Source: Acridotheres tristis (lineage: Eukaryota; Chordata; Aves; Passeriformes; Sturnidae). From it: a stretch of 64,000 nt of DNA. A program made the position numbers and the translations under genes. Below, piece by piece: positions 1 through 13,100 of the stretch. The notes under the pieces are model-generated. The model worked only from the letters and a program-made list of their open reading frames with translations, did no database searches and had not been told where the DNA came from. The stretch is from contig CM072886.1 in NCBI GenBank assembly GCA_037013685.1, forward strand, positions 22,141,080 through 22,205,079, written 5' to 3'. Within the stretch, counting starts at the first letter, position 1. Each line of letters starts with the position of its first letter.

Positions 1-3000
1 TGATCTCTTTAATGTTCACTATAATAGAAAATGTTATCCCACCAGGTAGGTTTTGTACAGCAGGTCAAGAGCCACAGCAGAACTGTTGGACCTGCTGTGA
101 TGGTCATGAAAGACAGTCAGCTCTTAGCAAACACCCCATCTCCCTTGCCATTGTATCTGATGGGCAATATGATTTGCCTTAAAGTGAGAACACTAGGTGG
201 GAATTGCAGGAGGAGTGATTTGGATGTTCATATAATCAATCCATTCCAGAGATGAGGAGTTGTGGTGACTGCTGTTGATTGCTACTTTGGTATGCATCAG
301 CCTGCGAAATCTATAAAATGCTGCTGAAGACTGGGCCAGCTGAGTGAACTGGTATCCCGAAGTTGCAGGCAAATCCCCAGCACCACAGGGACACCTGTAG
401 GGTATGTCCAGCCCTAAGACATGGAACACTCACTTTTGGGTGGGTGAGTAAAGGTGCTAAGATCTGGCAAAACACAAAGATAAAATCCTAAAGTAGCTAC
501 ATAGATGCTTTGTAGTTCTGAACTCTGCAAGGCCAAAGACTGTAAATCTGTTCATTTGTAGTCAAATCTGCTTATTTTATATCCTTTTATACCTGCTTAT
601 TTTATATACTGCATTGACAATATTTTGATGCTGTATTAGCAATAAATCTAATCATAATAATTCACATAATCAGTGTCATATTTCTGATGCCTCACCAAGT
701 CTTCTCTCTATCATTCTGCTACACATACATATAAGAAGGTCCAATAACAGGAGGACTACTCCTTTATGAATTATATTGACCAAATACAGACATTAAAAAA
801 AAAATTAAGAATTTAGGTTTAACATGAAACGGTAGAAAGTGTCTTGGTCATTGTATTGGAGCTAGGAAAATATCTGACTGCTGTCAGGTATATCGGGGAA
901 TCTTATGTGATCGATATAGGATTCTTTCATTCTAACATGTATTTTTGTTGAAGAAAATAAATTAGTGTTAGATAGTATTGTTATTAAGAGGTATTGCTGA
1001 AGTTATGACACCTGAGAATATACAATATATGTGCTCCTTACCTGTTGGAAGATGTTGTATCATCATCTTATGCCTGTGCTATTTAAAAAATTTTTGCATA
1101 TTATTTGCATATGTGAGTTACCAGCAGCATGTTGTGATCTGACAGCCGTCTGATTCTGGCTTCAGTGGACTGTCACAGAATATGAATCTCCTAATTAGAA
1201 CTTCGTGATTATCACTCATGGTCTTTATGCTTCATCTTTTGGCTTCACAGTCCACCAAAGTGCCACAATGAAAGTCACCAGGCATACATTCTCTGAACAG
1301 TGCATAAAGGAATCACAAGAGGTAGGAAGGAGGTGGAGTTTCCTTGTTAGAGAAAATGTTGTAGACGAAGAAGCCTTTGTCCTTGTCCACGGACAAACAC
1401 AACTAAAAATTAAGTCTGATATTCGAAGCTGGTTCAGTACAATTTTGTATGTGAACATTTTTCACTAATAAATTTAATTCTAAATAAAAATAATTCTAGG
1501 CAAAACACCAGTTCTTCATGTTTTGGAGAATGTCTGATCTGTATTTCTTACCTTGTTTATCTGTTTCACTTCACTTGTGCTGTCAAAAGCAATCTACATG
1601 TTTAATTTATGTGAATTCAATAAGTGTTAGGGTTATTCGGCACCTTCTTAAATTCTTGGGCAAGTGAACATTATTAGTCAATTCTGAGAATTAAGCAAAC
1701 AAGATGAATGCCTTTCTGTAACTGAAAGTTTAATTGGCTAACCAAGTTGTTAATTCCAGACATCTTCCCCTGCATGAATGATAAAATAGGTATTAAAACA
1801 CCTGAAGTAGGAAATCATACTGTATGGGTTTGGGGTTTTTTTCCCTAGGAGAGAAAGTCCTGTTCTTCCAATGTTGAGAGGATACAGAAATATAATTCCT
1901 TGAGATATTCTATCTAGTGGCAATTTCCACAGTATTCTATTATAGTTTGTCAGTATGGTTTTCATTACTTTCATAGTCATGAATTAGGTGTTAAGCTAAA
2001 ATCCAATAGACTTACATGGATATAAGTCTCTAAGTAAAAGGAAAATTAGGCCCATCAATTCTTAGCATTAATTCAATAACCCATTTAATGATAGGATTTG
2101 GGAAGTTTGTCATTATCTTCTAAATGGGATATTTACTGATAAATTATTATCAAAGTGTCATGTGTGTGAAATTTTACTGACATTCAATAGCTAGTTCTAC
2201 AACAGGGGCCTCTAACAGTCAAGAGGAATGTCTGTCACTGACACAGAAAAGGTGATTTATTTTTCCCTCGAGGGTCTCTGAGCCTTTGTAGTTGCTGGGA
2301 AAAAACTTCTATTTGTACAGGCTTTGAGGAGGTACTTCATTTTACTAACTTAGGAACATATTTTTAAGAAATGAACTCAAATTTATGTTCCTATAAAATT
2401 CTTTCCTCTTTAATTAATTCTTCTCATTTTCATTAGCTGCTTTCCTCTATAACATGATTTTCCTGTAGTTCAATGGCGAAGTCTGAGAACCTTAGCTGAA
2501 ACATTGCTTCAGATATGAAACAACAGATAATGCAAATATTTTTCATGCCCTATGATGGATTGTGTTTTCTTTTTACATAAATGGTATACATTCTTTTTTG
2601 ACTAAAGATTGAGAACATTTTTGTAAACACAGAAGTGCATATTACCTGTACCTACTAACTAATTTTTTAATACTTTACCATGAAATGTAATGGAGGAGGA
2701 AAGGAAAATCCTTTAAAATGTCAGACTGTAGGTTTCGTTTACTTTGGTAGTAATATGGGTGTTTTGTTGCTAGAATTTTGTTGCTAGGACACCTAATTGA
2801 CTGTTTTTAAAACTTGTTCCTGGTCAGTAATACTGTGCAAATAATGGGGGGTTTTTTGTTTGTTTGGGCATATCCCGTTTTTGCTGGAAAATTCAAGCAA
2901 GGAAGGAATGTATACTAAAGGAACCATGTTCAAAAGATCAGCAAAGCTGAGACCTAAGTTAATTCAGAAAGATTTCGAATTTTGCATTTAGTAAAGCAGC

Positions 3001-3440
3001 ATGATTCCAAATGCAGAATAAGGAATCCTTTCACATTGCAGCTGGTACACGTTCCTGGGAAGCCTTTTTTCTTCCTTTGTGTGTAAGCCTGTGCCATCCA
3101 TCGCACCATCACAAACGGAACCCACCTCAGGGGGAACTGAAAGAAAAAGCACAATAGGACCACGTGATACAAATTGCTATTAGCCTTTCAAGGCGCACAT
3201 TAAGTAGACTATTAAATGATCTCAGAATATTGCTTTGTATTTGCTGCGGCATAGAAACGGTATGAGCATTTGATTGCCACGTGCCATATTCCCCATTGTG
3301 ATTTTAACACAATTCTTCCAGCCCCTATGGTACAACGAGAGCACGGAAGGTAAGTAATTTAAACAGGGGGGGCTACACATCCTTTGTTGTTATTCTTACA
3401 GTCTGCAGCACACGCTTGGGAAGCTCGTTGTATTGCCAAG
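1..3440. other. Upstream intergenic DNA, no gene seen
   Basis: AT-rich, single-copy-looking DNA before the AKAP9 CpG island. Short open frames on both strands (for example near 1205-1468 and 2954-3172) have no family resemblance, no plausible splice partners and no codon bias, so I treat them as chance. I recognise no repeat family or RNA gene here. Distal regulatory elements cannot be excluded by eye. Confidence 0.6.
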
Positions 3441-3550
3441 CCTTAGATCGAGCTGTAGGATCCCTGCAATTGTGTGAGTCGCGCAAAGGAGCAGGACAAC
3501 ACCTGGAAAATCAGAACTGTCAGAATTAGCCTTCTAGCCAGAGGCACGGG

Positions 3551-3555
3551 ATTGG
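3551..3555 (-). promoter_or_regulatory. Inverted CCAAT box
   Basis: ATTGG followed by CGGGG at the left edge of the CpG island, which is the NF-Y core on the minus strand. It is a short motif, supported only by its position. Confidence 0.3.
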
Positions 3556-3906
3556 CGGGGCAGCAGAAGCCGGGCGCTGCCCGTTCAGAGCCCCGTGTCG
3601 CAGTCCAGCGAGTGCCGTGCGCCTTAGCGTTCTTTTGTGGGCAGCGGGAGCCCCCCGCCTCTACCCGCACGGCGCGGGGGTGTGGAAGGGGGTGTGGAGG
3701 GGGGTGTGCCCACCGGTGCTGGCCGCGCCCGCTGTCCCCGGCCACGCCGCTGCCCTGCAGGAGTCAAACCCGCTCCTCCGGGAGTGGCTCCGGCGGGACT
3801 CGGCGGCAGCCGGGCGGGCGGGGGTCGCCGGCGGGCAGAGGGGCCGGGAGCGGCCGGGACGCGGGGAGGAGGGGCCGGCAGCAGCGGGAGGAGGAGCGGG
3901 CGGCCA

Positions 3907-3914
3907 CACGTCAC
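3907..3914 (+). promoter_or_regulatory. CRE-like CACGTCAC site
   Basis: CACGTCAC contains the ACGTCA half-site bound by CREB/ATF factors. It lies about 35 bases before the TISU element, inside the CpG island. A cAMP-responsive element in front of an A-kinase anchor gene would be apt, but this is inference from one half-site. Confidence 0.3.
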
Positions 3915-3943
3915 TTTCCCCGGCCGCGTGTTTACGTGGAGCT

Positions 3944-3955
3944 GAAGATGGCGGC
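3944..3955 (+). promoter_or_regulatory. AKAP9: TISU / YY1 element
   Basis: GAAGATGGCGGC matches the TISU consensus SAASATGGCGGC at every position and also contains the YY1 core AAGATGGCGGC. In known TISU genes this element sits 5-30 nt downstream of the transcription start, acts in transcription through YY1, and directs scanning-independent initiation from its own ATG (3948 here). The ATG is not in frame with AKAP9 and opens a 14-codon uORF. Confidence 0.6.
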
Positions 3956-3992
3956 GCCGGTGGCCCCGCCACGGCAGCTGTCGTCGCTGTGA
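3948..3992 (+). CDS. Upstream ORF, 14 codons, in AKAP9 leader
   Basis: The ATG inside the TISU element opens MAAPVAPPRQLSSL, then TGA. It ends 113 bases before the AKAP9 start codon and is in a different frame. I found no other ATG between about 3600 and 4105, so for any transcript starting upstream of 3948 this is the first AUG met. If translated it would act through leaky scanning or re-initiation and not as a functional peptide. It is real only if the transcription start lies upstream of 3948. Confidence 0.4.
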   Translation: MAAPVAPPRQLSSL

Positions 3993-4105
3993 GGCGGGAC
4001 GGGACCGGACCGGACAGCGAGCGTGTGCGCCCCGGCTGAGAGGAGGGCGCGGGGCGAGCCCCTCCTCCTGCTGCCGGTAACACCCTGCTCTCCCGCACAG
4101 ACGCC

Positions 4106-4153
4106 ATGGAGGACGAGGAGCGGCTGAAGAAGCTGGAGGCTGGGAAAGCCAAG
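4106..4153 (+). CDS. AKAP9: AKAP9 coding exon 1 (residues 1-16)
   Basis: ATG in strong Kozak context (G at -3, G at +4) encodes MEDEERLKKLEAGKAK, which differs from human AKAP9 as I recall it only at residue 7. The donor is AAG|gtagga in phase 0. The exon lies inside the CpG island, which supports it as the true first coding exon. Confidence 0.95.
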
Positions 4154-7100
4154 GTAGGAGGAGGAGGCAGTGGCGTGGCGGGGAGACAGCGGGATGAAGG
4201 CGGAGGAGGTTGTCAGTGGGGCCGGGCCGAGCCGAGCCGCGCGGTGCGGCGGCGGAGGGGGGCTGCGGCAGGGGCTTGGCGCGGGGCCCCGCCGCGAACA
4301 AAGCCGCGGGCGGAGGAGGCGCTTTGTGCCGCCCGCCCCGCGCTCCCCCGCCCGCCGCGGGGCCGGGCTGCGCTCCCGGCCGGGCGGTGGGTGCCAGTGC
4401 CCGGCGACAGCGGCCCCCGACACCTGGCACGCCACAGGTGCCCGTCACGCGGCCGGACGGTGACAGCCTGCTGCGGCGCCGGGCAGAGGAAGAGCCGAGG
4501 AGGAAGAGGAGAGGGAGCGTTAACCTCGTTACCCTTCGCGGCCGAGGCGCGAATCCCGTTTAGCTCATAAGCCTGGGAAACCCTGTGAACCTTTAAGGAA
4601 GTTTATGAAACCGGCAGCTGTTCCTCAGGATGGAGCTAATGCTGGGAGAGCGTTAGGAGGCGGAGGATTAGCGATGCCTCCAGCGGTGCCCGCCGTGCCT
4701 GTGCCGGCGGGCTGGGAATGCCGTGAGTCACCCGCGGGACCCCGCGGTGCCCGCAGAGCTGCGCGCAGCCGGCACCGCCTCGGCGCTGTCAGGCGGCTCC
4801 GACGCTGCTCTGCGGGCTAACCCAAGGGTTAATCGCGGAGCTTATTACTCTAAGCATGGCTCAGTACACACCGGCTGCACAGCATTTCGCCTTCTGGGCA
4901 GCAGACCAGACTACGCTTCAGGAGGACCTCTTTTTAACTTCAGAGAAAGCTTTGGTGTGGTCAACGAGATAAGCTAATTAATGGCATTTAGATAAAATTA
5001 GTGTTTTGGCGTTAGGTATCATATATTTCCTTCCTGTAGTCATACCTAAATGATAAGAGTTCAGAAGTTGGTCAGTCATTCATACTAAAGATATGCAGGT
5101 AACTTGGCAGGAGCTAATAGTGCAGGCAAAACGAAGACAAGCTAAAGATGAAACTATGAAACATCATTGTCTTATTTATGTGGACTGTGGAAAAGATATA
5201 GTTCATCTGCAAAGTATTGAGGTATTTTGAGGTATTTTATATAGACATTTTGCTGTATTCGTAAAATCTTCTTAACTTAGTGTGTTTCTGTTTGGGATAA
5301 AATGTCTGTTGGGAAAATCTCCTAGAGGGAGTTGTATGCTTATATAGAAAAACCTGTTCCTTAAATGCTTAGTGCAAGAGTAGTATTGGCACGAGATTAT
5401 GTAGTACTCACAGAAGGCACTGGGACAAATCAGATCCTGGTGGCAGTACATTTTATCGCAGATTGGCTAATTCTTTTGCAGAAAGTTAGAAAGTAGTTCA
5501 CAAAGAAAATGGTTGGGGTAGATTTGCCAGTATTATCAATCACAATGAAGAATTTAGATTCTTCTGCCTTTGTTGGCCTGGGATTAACACAGAAAATTAA
5601 TGATAGTTACTGAAAATTAAATCAAAAGCCAGGACTCTAACAGGAATTCAGTGGCTTCCTTCAAACTTTGAGAAAAGACAGGTACACTTTACTAATTCAT
5701 TCTGTAATTTAAGAGTACTGTCATAACTTTCACTATTTTAGTTTCTTCTGTCTAAAACATAATGCTGTTCTTGTAAGTATTTGCCTGAAGACTTTAGTAT
5801 TCTATGCTTTTAAACGTCTCCTATGATTAAAGTCATTATCACTCTTGAAAGCTGTACATGGTTTATGTGAAAAGGGACTATAAAAGCATTGTGAGTTTTT
5901 TCTTATTTTTTGTTTGTGTTCTGTGTTGCATTTACCCCTTTTTTTACATGTGAATGTAAAAATGTGTTGTATAGTAGAGATTAGGTCACAATCTTTCAGT
6001 GACAAATGTCACTGATAAAAGCAGAAAAGAAGAAACTGTGTTAGCAGAGAATGGTATCAGGAGTTGCTCCTGCAGCTGCTTTTCTCTTTTTCAAACACAT
6101 TCACAGTAGTGTAATCAGTGCATCTCCTAAAATTGTTTGGCTCCAGTGGATATTTTCTGCAAACCACAGCAACAAGCATCCAGAAAACTACTGAGCTTTA
6201 TCACTTGAGAGTTATTTAAATAAAATAGCTGAGAAAATGTGCTGAAGTATATGTTGTTGCTGTGCCAAAAAGCGCAGGTACTGCTGTACTGCAGACACCT
6301 TAAACCAACCACCTGAAATTACAGACTTTAAATAAGATGTTCCATAAACTGCAGGATGAATGTAGGTAATTGGGAGTCTGGTAAAAAAGCCTAGTAAATG
6401 CTATGAAAGTGGCTGGTACACTGCTGACAGTGGAGTTATTATTCACAATTGAGACCTGCATTCTTGTTTGGTTTGGTTGGTTTTATTCTTGTTAAGTAGG
6501 CACTGCTAAATTTCTGTGTCTGCACATTAAACTATATGAACTTTCTTGTAAAGCAACTATTTTGTTGTTGTTTTCTAACATCAAGTAGGCAAATGTGGCA
6601 TTTGGTTTTGTGTGACTTTATCTACAATGGAACTTTATCTTGATGTCTTCTAAGACACTGTCCCCCCACACAGATCTTTTACTAGGAAGTGTATTAAAAG
6701 TGGATTTTCTGCAAATGCATTTTCTTCTGAGTCCTCCTTTATTTTTAATGGAAATGAGAAGCTGCATTGTGAATCTTACCTTGATTGAGTGGTGCTAGGT
6801 GTACTCAAGCCTGGCAGAACAGGTCTCAGTGTGAATGCACAGCCTTTGCCAGCACGTAATTTGAAAATTGGAATAAAAAGTCTTGATGGAGGCTCACCAA
6901 TATTCATGTGTACCTGCTGATTTTCGGAGACCACACCAAGTCTGCATTATGAAGCAGTTGAAACCACGTTGTTGTTTTGTCTATAACAATCCCACAAAGG
7001 CAAGGGAGGCACAAAGTTAAACCCACTAAATTGCATGCTCCTTTTTCCAGACCTGTAGTCATTTATTTTCTTTTGCTATGAGGTAAGTCTGCTGGATATT

Positions 7101-10100
7101 AACCTAGCCTCTATAAATGTCTGTCTCCCTTCCATTGAAATGATCTCTCAGTTCCTCTATAGAGCTTCCTTCTCCCCCTAACTTCATCTTGTCTTGTGAT
7201 ATCATTATGGTGAAGCAAGAAGAGTGTTTGTTAGAAAAGCCAGTTAAGGCCAACATTGTTGACTGTGATGGAAAGTGGAAGGGATAAGATGTGTGCCAGC
7301 AACAGAAATACAGATGCATGCTATTAGGTTGATCAGTGCCCTAAAACACAGTGACATTAGAAATCCATCGGATGTGTTTTGTGCCTTGCTGAGGAGATTC
7401 TGGAATATTGTTGATGGCCTGAGACAGTGAATATGTATCTGATCTTAAAAAAAGACTGCAGAGGTGGTGGTTGAAAATCTTGATATTGCATACTACATGT
7501 GGATCCCTGTGTGCATCAGTTTGCTTGGAAAGCTCGTCTAACATTAGAGACTAGAGTACTATTTATGGTAGTTGGGTTGGGTATTTTATTTTCATGTATC
7601 TATTTAGCAGCTTAGTAGCTGGCTTTTCTTATTAGGATGTGGCACTGTCTTGGTCAACTTTCAAAACTACAGAGAGTCGTTTGCTAACTTCAGAATAAAA
7701 ACACTGGTGATTGGATTCTCTTGTCAGAAAGTGGCTGAGGGTATTTTGGTAAAGCTTTTGAAATTTATAAAAAATATTTTAACTTCTGTGCACACACAGA
7801 CACACATGAAAGGCACAACTATTAAAACTGGCAAAATTGACATGAAGCTATCAACAGCAAGTTCTATGGAATGATCCATTTTGCGGTACTGAAATTTAGT
7901 TAGCAAAGTATTTAATTAAGTGTTTAAATTTCTAGTGAGCATAGGGCACTCCTTAGCTGTATGCTTGTTTTTCCTATGGGAGGGGTGAACAAGGGAAAGA
8001 TATTTATACACTTTGTAAATTCTCTTGGGTTGGTCTAGGATTTCAGGTCTAATGTTAGAAATACATAATTTAGTGTTTCGTTTTTCAAAGCTTTTATGAA
8101 TGTTTGATATACATTGTTGTGGTGTTCTAAGAATCGATGTAATTGTTGGAGAACCTGAAGAAATTAGGGAGTTGGTTTAGTTTAAACACTTGAGAACAGA
8201 GTAAAGGCTGTTACAGCTTTTGATCTATACCAGAAAATCACAGAGCAGATGGAGCAGTGATGTTGATTGAGGAAGCTCTGGTGGCTCTCAGTGGACAAGT
8301 ATTATAGGTTATATAACTAATTTGGCAAGTTATCTTCACAAATTGAATAGTCAAAAGAAATAATTGCATACTTTGTCATCTGGTCATGCATGTAAATATT
8401 TCAGATGGCTGAAGATTAAAATGATATGTATTATTAAAATATTAAAATGGTCTAAGAGTCTGGGAATGTTTGCTGTTTGCATTTGCATGTCTTCCTTTTT
8501 TGAGAGGAGAAAAAGATTTTACTCACTCATCTCTAGCCTCTTTGGACTGGGTACTTTTGGAAGTCTCAAGGAAAGGTGTTGATACATTGGGGTTTTTAAA
8601 AATAAAACATTCAGGCAAACATGGAATAGTTATATGACTGAGTGATTAAAGCTCCAGTTTAAGTCCCCCAGAACTCAAAGTATAGATTGTGTATAAAACA
8701 AGGTCCTTTTAAACTCCGTATAGTTTACCTGAAGTGGAAAAATAGCAGTGTCTCAGTGGTTATTAAAGAGTTTTCATAACTGAAGTCAGAGATCACAGAA
8801 TATTCTGGGTTGAACGGGACCTACAAGGATCGTCAAGTTCAACTCTTAAGTGATTTAAGACAGTTACTTCTGGGGATTGAACCCACAATCTTGCTGCTAT
8901 CAGCACCATGCTCTAACCAGCAGAGCTAATTTAAAGGTCAGTCAAATTAAATAGATTTAAAACTTGCATGTCATTAAATAGCTGGGCTACTAACACATCA
9001 TCTTTTGCTTTCAAGTGTAGACTGTTCATTTTGTTTATCCTGTCTACCTCAAATAACTTGAGCGAAAATAAACAATTATGGAAGGAAGAATTTACTTTTC
9101 AAGTCTGCATTTTCCTCCTCTGCTGTTCTCTTAAAAGAAGTCGTATTTGCCATATCACGAAATGCTGATTTCATCATAAAGCCCTAGTCATTGTGGTCAC
9201 TCTTCATAAATTATAGACAGAAGAAGCTTTTTGAGTTAAAAGTTCACAGCATGGCAGTGGTGCTTTGTCTAGATCTGAAGATGCTGGTGTGTATTAATGG
9301 ACAAGAGAGGAAGCAACTAGATCTTTTAAGAGTTTCCTGGAAAGGTGTGGGAAAGCCTTGGCTCGAGACTACAATGAAACTATGAAAAAATACCATAATG
9401 AACAGTTTATTTGAAGGATAAATAACTCTTCAGATTTTTCTTGCACATGAAGATTGTCAGAAATCTCTATTAAATCTGTATCTAGTTCCTAGGCATTCTT
9501 TTATTATATTGCAATGGTGTTTCTTTTTCTAGGTCCTTCTGAACTTGTGGGGTTTGACTTGTTTTCATTTACAGGCTTCGATGTACTCACTCCTTTGCAT
9601 CTATGTCAATTTTAAATGCAAATAATAGAAGGTATGTGGAATTGCATTGCTTATGAACATGAGTAAGTTTAAAAGCTTACTTTTGTGTTGCAGAGAAAAT
9701 CACAGATATAAGAACTGAGCATTGCCCTGGAGAGAACACATGTGGTTTTAAAACTTTTTTGAGTAAAGGAAGATAGGACAGAAATTGAGTAGAGGTCAGA
9801 AAGGAACAAGGTGTGAGGTGTTCAGCTTGTTGTGCATGCATTTATTTTTGTTCAAAACAATGGATATCTATGTTGTATTGTAGAAAAAAAGATTTTATAT
9901 GCATTTGAGGTATAAATATGTTCTGTCTAGATAATTGATTGCTACTGGGGTGGTGCAGAAGCTTGGAGGAGAGATCAGATGGAAATCTGTGAGACCATTT
10001 TCAAGACACATTGTACGCCTAATAGCATAAAAATTGGTATGACTAGTTTAATTTTTGTTTTGAGAATAATAGGACTACCAGCTCATTACAGTTTACTCAG

Positions 10101-13100
10101 TGTTCTTTTTTTGCTTTGAAAAATAAAATGAAAGTTTCATTTTTTTACCATGTGTTGAAATTTTTTGTGGACTTTATTGGGTATTTGTTTAAAAAAAAAG
10201 TACTTGAATTATAATCATCTGGAATTTCAACTCATTTTTAAATTGAAACTACTAGAAGTCTTCCTGTTTCTGAGTGTGGTTTTTTTTTCTTTGTTGTTGT
10301 TTTGATCTCCATTTCCCTCATTCCAGAGATCTGTTCTTGCTTTTGATACAGGGCTTGATTATTGGTTTTAGGTGTTATCATCAATGTACCCTTTTGCTCA
10401 AGTCTTCAAAGTAGGTCTCTACTTTTCAATAGTGGTGCAAGGTAGAATGAGCTGTAATTTATACTTGTTTTCTGTGAATGCAGAGAAATGTCACTTCAAA
10501 ATAACCTTTGTTCTTTTGCTAGTTTAGAGAGAATTGTTCTTTAATCCAAAATGCTAGTGAATTTGGCAAACATAGAGAAATAAGCCAACACAGTATTGTT
10601 AGTAGCACTGTGAAAGCAAGAAATGGCATTGTAAAAATGCAATTGAAAATGTTTTCTTGTTCCTTGTGTAAGGACAAGGAATTACAGAAAAGAGAGCACA
10701 GAGTTGCTCTTTGCCTACTTTCAAGACTTTCTTCATTTTAGCACTAATCTCTCCCTCATTTCTGTGGTCTTCTTTCCAACAACTTATTTTCTTAGTGTGT
10801 GTGTTGCAATAGCAAAACAGAGATGACTGCAACATTTGTCTCCCTGTTATAACCAGAATCTAGAATAAAATTTGTATGTTGGTACTTATCTGGAAATAAG
10901 CTTGATCACCACCACAGATTCATTCTAAAGGACTTTCAGTAAAGTGTATCTTCTACTCCAAGGAAATTGGACTTTTTGGCATGTAGGTGTTGCCAGAAAA
11001 TCCTGTATTTTTTTCCTGACAGGAAATAACCAATCAACTGGGTGCTTTTAAATATTGACGTACAGTGGTATTAACTGTAGAATAATGCATGGTTGCTCTA
11101 GCATCTTAGAGTTTGGAATAGTGAAAAATCTGATGCAAATGAGGAGAAAAGAAAATAAAGTGTCTGAAGTAGGTCCAACTTTGTTGAACTACCGTGTATT
11201 GCAACGTAAAATTATATGCTAGTAACACAATTGTTGGAAATCCTAATTTAGGGTCTGAAAGCTCTGAATTAGTTATCTGCCCCACAGAGAGAGATTTCAA
11301 GATATTTCTATGTGTTTGTTTCAAAGTAATTTTGTTACTGATGCAAGCTAGCATGTCACTTTGAATTTGGAATTTTAACTGCTTTGCTGAAACATAAATA
11401 GCTCTTGAAATTTATGTTGATGGGACACTTGTCTGTTGACTGCAGACAGTTGGCACACCCTATTGTGTTGATGGTTCTGGTGTTCCTATTTATCGAAGGG
11501 AACCTTAATCTTAATTTTCCTGTGATTTCTTGAGAAGCCAACATTTTATAACTACCTTTCCTACAAGCAGAAAAGACTGAACAATTAATAAAAACATTCA
11601 GATTTCTTAGAATTCTTGGTTTCTTGTAAGAATGAAATGAGTTCTCCTGCTTGTCTCCTCTTTTAAAAAGGAGCCCCAGCAAGCTTTCACACGGAACAAA
11701 TTCAACAGTTATCAGCTTGGCAAAGGAATGTGAGACTCTAGACACTAAACACTAAGTTTAGGGTAGTGAGGGAGTGATCAAATCCCAGTTGTAACAACAC
11801 TGAGTTATAGCATTATGGCAAAATCAAAGAAGAGGTGGTCTATTCGACTATGCTTGTAAATCAGAACATGAAGAAATTTTAAAATTCTTGACAATAGGAG
11901 ATAATAATGATAAAGAGAATATATACCATTTTTCTGATATTTTTAGAGGAAAGCCTAGATGAAAATTTCATGAAAATTGTACTGCTGTGGCAAAATTGCA
12001 GCATATCTCTAAAACTATGATAGCAAGCAAGACCCAAGAAGATTGATGGAGTTGAAGAGGTGGAGTAGATGGGATTCTGGGACTGAACATGTTTCTGGGC
12101 AAATATTGACAAAGTAGGTGTTCCAGAGAATAAGCAGAGTAAGTTGCATAACAATTTATTCAGATCTGAGTTCAGTGGTAGGCTGTGATTTGATAGAAGA
12201 GGTTATCCCTTAATTCTGGCTTTGTTTGCTGACCTTTTTACTTGTCGTTAAATTCTTCTCTGTGAAGAAACCTCCAGTATCCAACCACAAAACAAGGGGG
12301 AAACGTTTAAGTATTTTGAAATCCATTTAGATTGTCTAAGGAAGGTAAGCAGTTTAACATAAAACCCATATATTTGCATATATGTCTATTCAATAAATAC
12401 TGATAATATGTATTTAAAATTAAGAGGTATATAGGAGAAATGCCTTACTATAATAGGTAATGCTCAATAACAATGATAAGAAAACCATGTCTTGGTCTGT
12501 TTAGTTGTATGCTTTGTTAGCTAGCCTAGTTTGCTGTGTTAAAAGAAATAAGGGATGTCCTGATACAACACTCCTTAAAGATGGATGTGTTAGATTTTTC
12601 TTCATTATTTGGAATATATTCCAGGAATTCAATTTAGCTTTCTGAAAAAAAAACCAACAAAACCAAGACTCCACAGACAAGTGCAGCTTTGTGAGCAATA
12701 TCAATGTCTTTGTGAGCTTCTTTTTCTCATGATTCAGCAGCATGTAAAAAGTGATAAAAAGCCTGTCAAAATAGTACATGCCTGTCAAGCAATGCACACT
12801 GAGCATGAAATTCATGCAGTTGGTTCTTCCCTTATGTCTGCTCTGCTCCTGGCAGAGCTGTCTCTATCTCACAAGCTGCAGTTTGTGGGCTTTATTCTCA
12901 CTCTGTCCATTCATTGCCAGTCGTGCCACATGGTGGGAATTAATGTAAAAGTGATATAAACAAGGTGAGAAAATAGTGAAGCACAACTGAGTTTGACTTG
13001 TTCTAAGGTATTTGCAATTTACTAAAAGAGAAAAGAATCAAAACCACAAACATTACTTAAAATGAAAATAAAACTTTTGTTCAATATCTCTACGGAGTTG

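Larger units (their letters stand above)
3540..4820 (+). promoter_or_regulatory. AKAP9: CpG-island promoter of AKAP9
   Basis: A sharp rise in G+C and CpG content against AT-rich flanks. It is densest from about 3540 to 4560, with a weaker tail to about 4820, and it encloses the first coding exon. Visible elements are an inverted CCAAT box (ATTGG, 3551-3555), a CRE-like CACGTCAC (3907-3914), a YY1/TISU element (3944-3955) and an E2F-like GGCGGGA (3993-3999). I see no TATA box placed for the gene. This is the usual architecture of a broadly expressed housekeeping promoter. The transcription start was not determined; it probably lies between about 3850 and 3945. Confidence 0.8.

Noticed and set aside
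3474..4039. Plus-strand open frames of 172 and 140 codons in the CpG island
   Set aside because: Same GC-driven effect. Both lie in the promoter/leader region and neither joins AKAP9. Only the short uORF at 3948 has a contextual argument.
4084..4105. Splice-acceptor-like CTGCTCTCCCGCACAG just before the start codon
   Set aside because: The nearest donor-like GGTAAC is only about 25 bases upstream, too short for an intron. An upstream non-coding exon is possible but nothing else supports it.
3624..4448. 274-codon open frame on the minus strand over the CpG island
   Set aside because: GC-rich sequence rarely forms stop codons. The translation is Pro/Ala/Arg/Ser low complexity, no domain is recognised, and it overlaps the real exon 1 antisense.
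8872..8930. tRNA-Ile gene on the minus strand
   Set aside because: Only the head and B box are tRNA-like. It is diverged, continues straight into a CR1 tail and cannot form a full cloverleaf, so it belongs to a SINE.
11356..11745. 129-codon minus-strand open frame in intron 1
   Set aside because: No recognisable domain, codon bias or splice context. Chance length for a 24 kb AT-rich intron.
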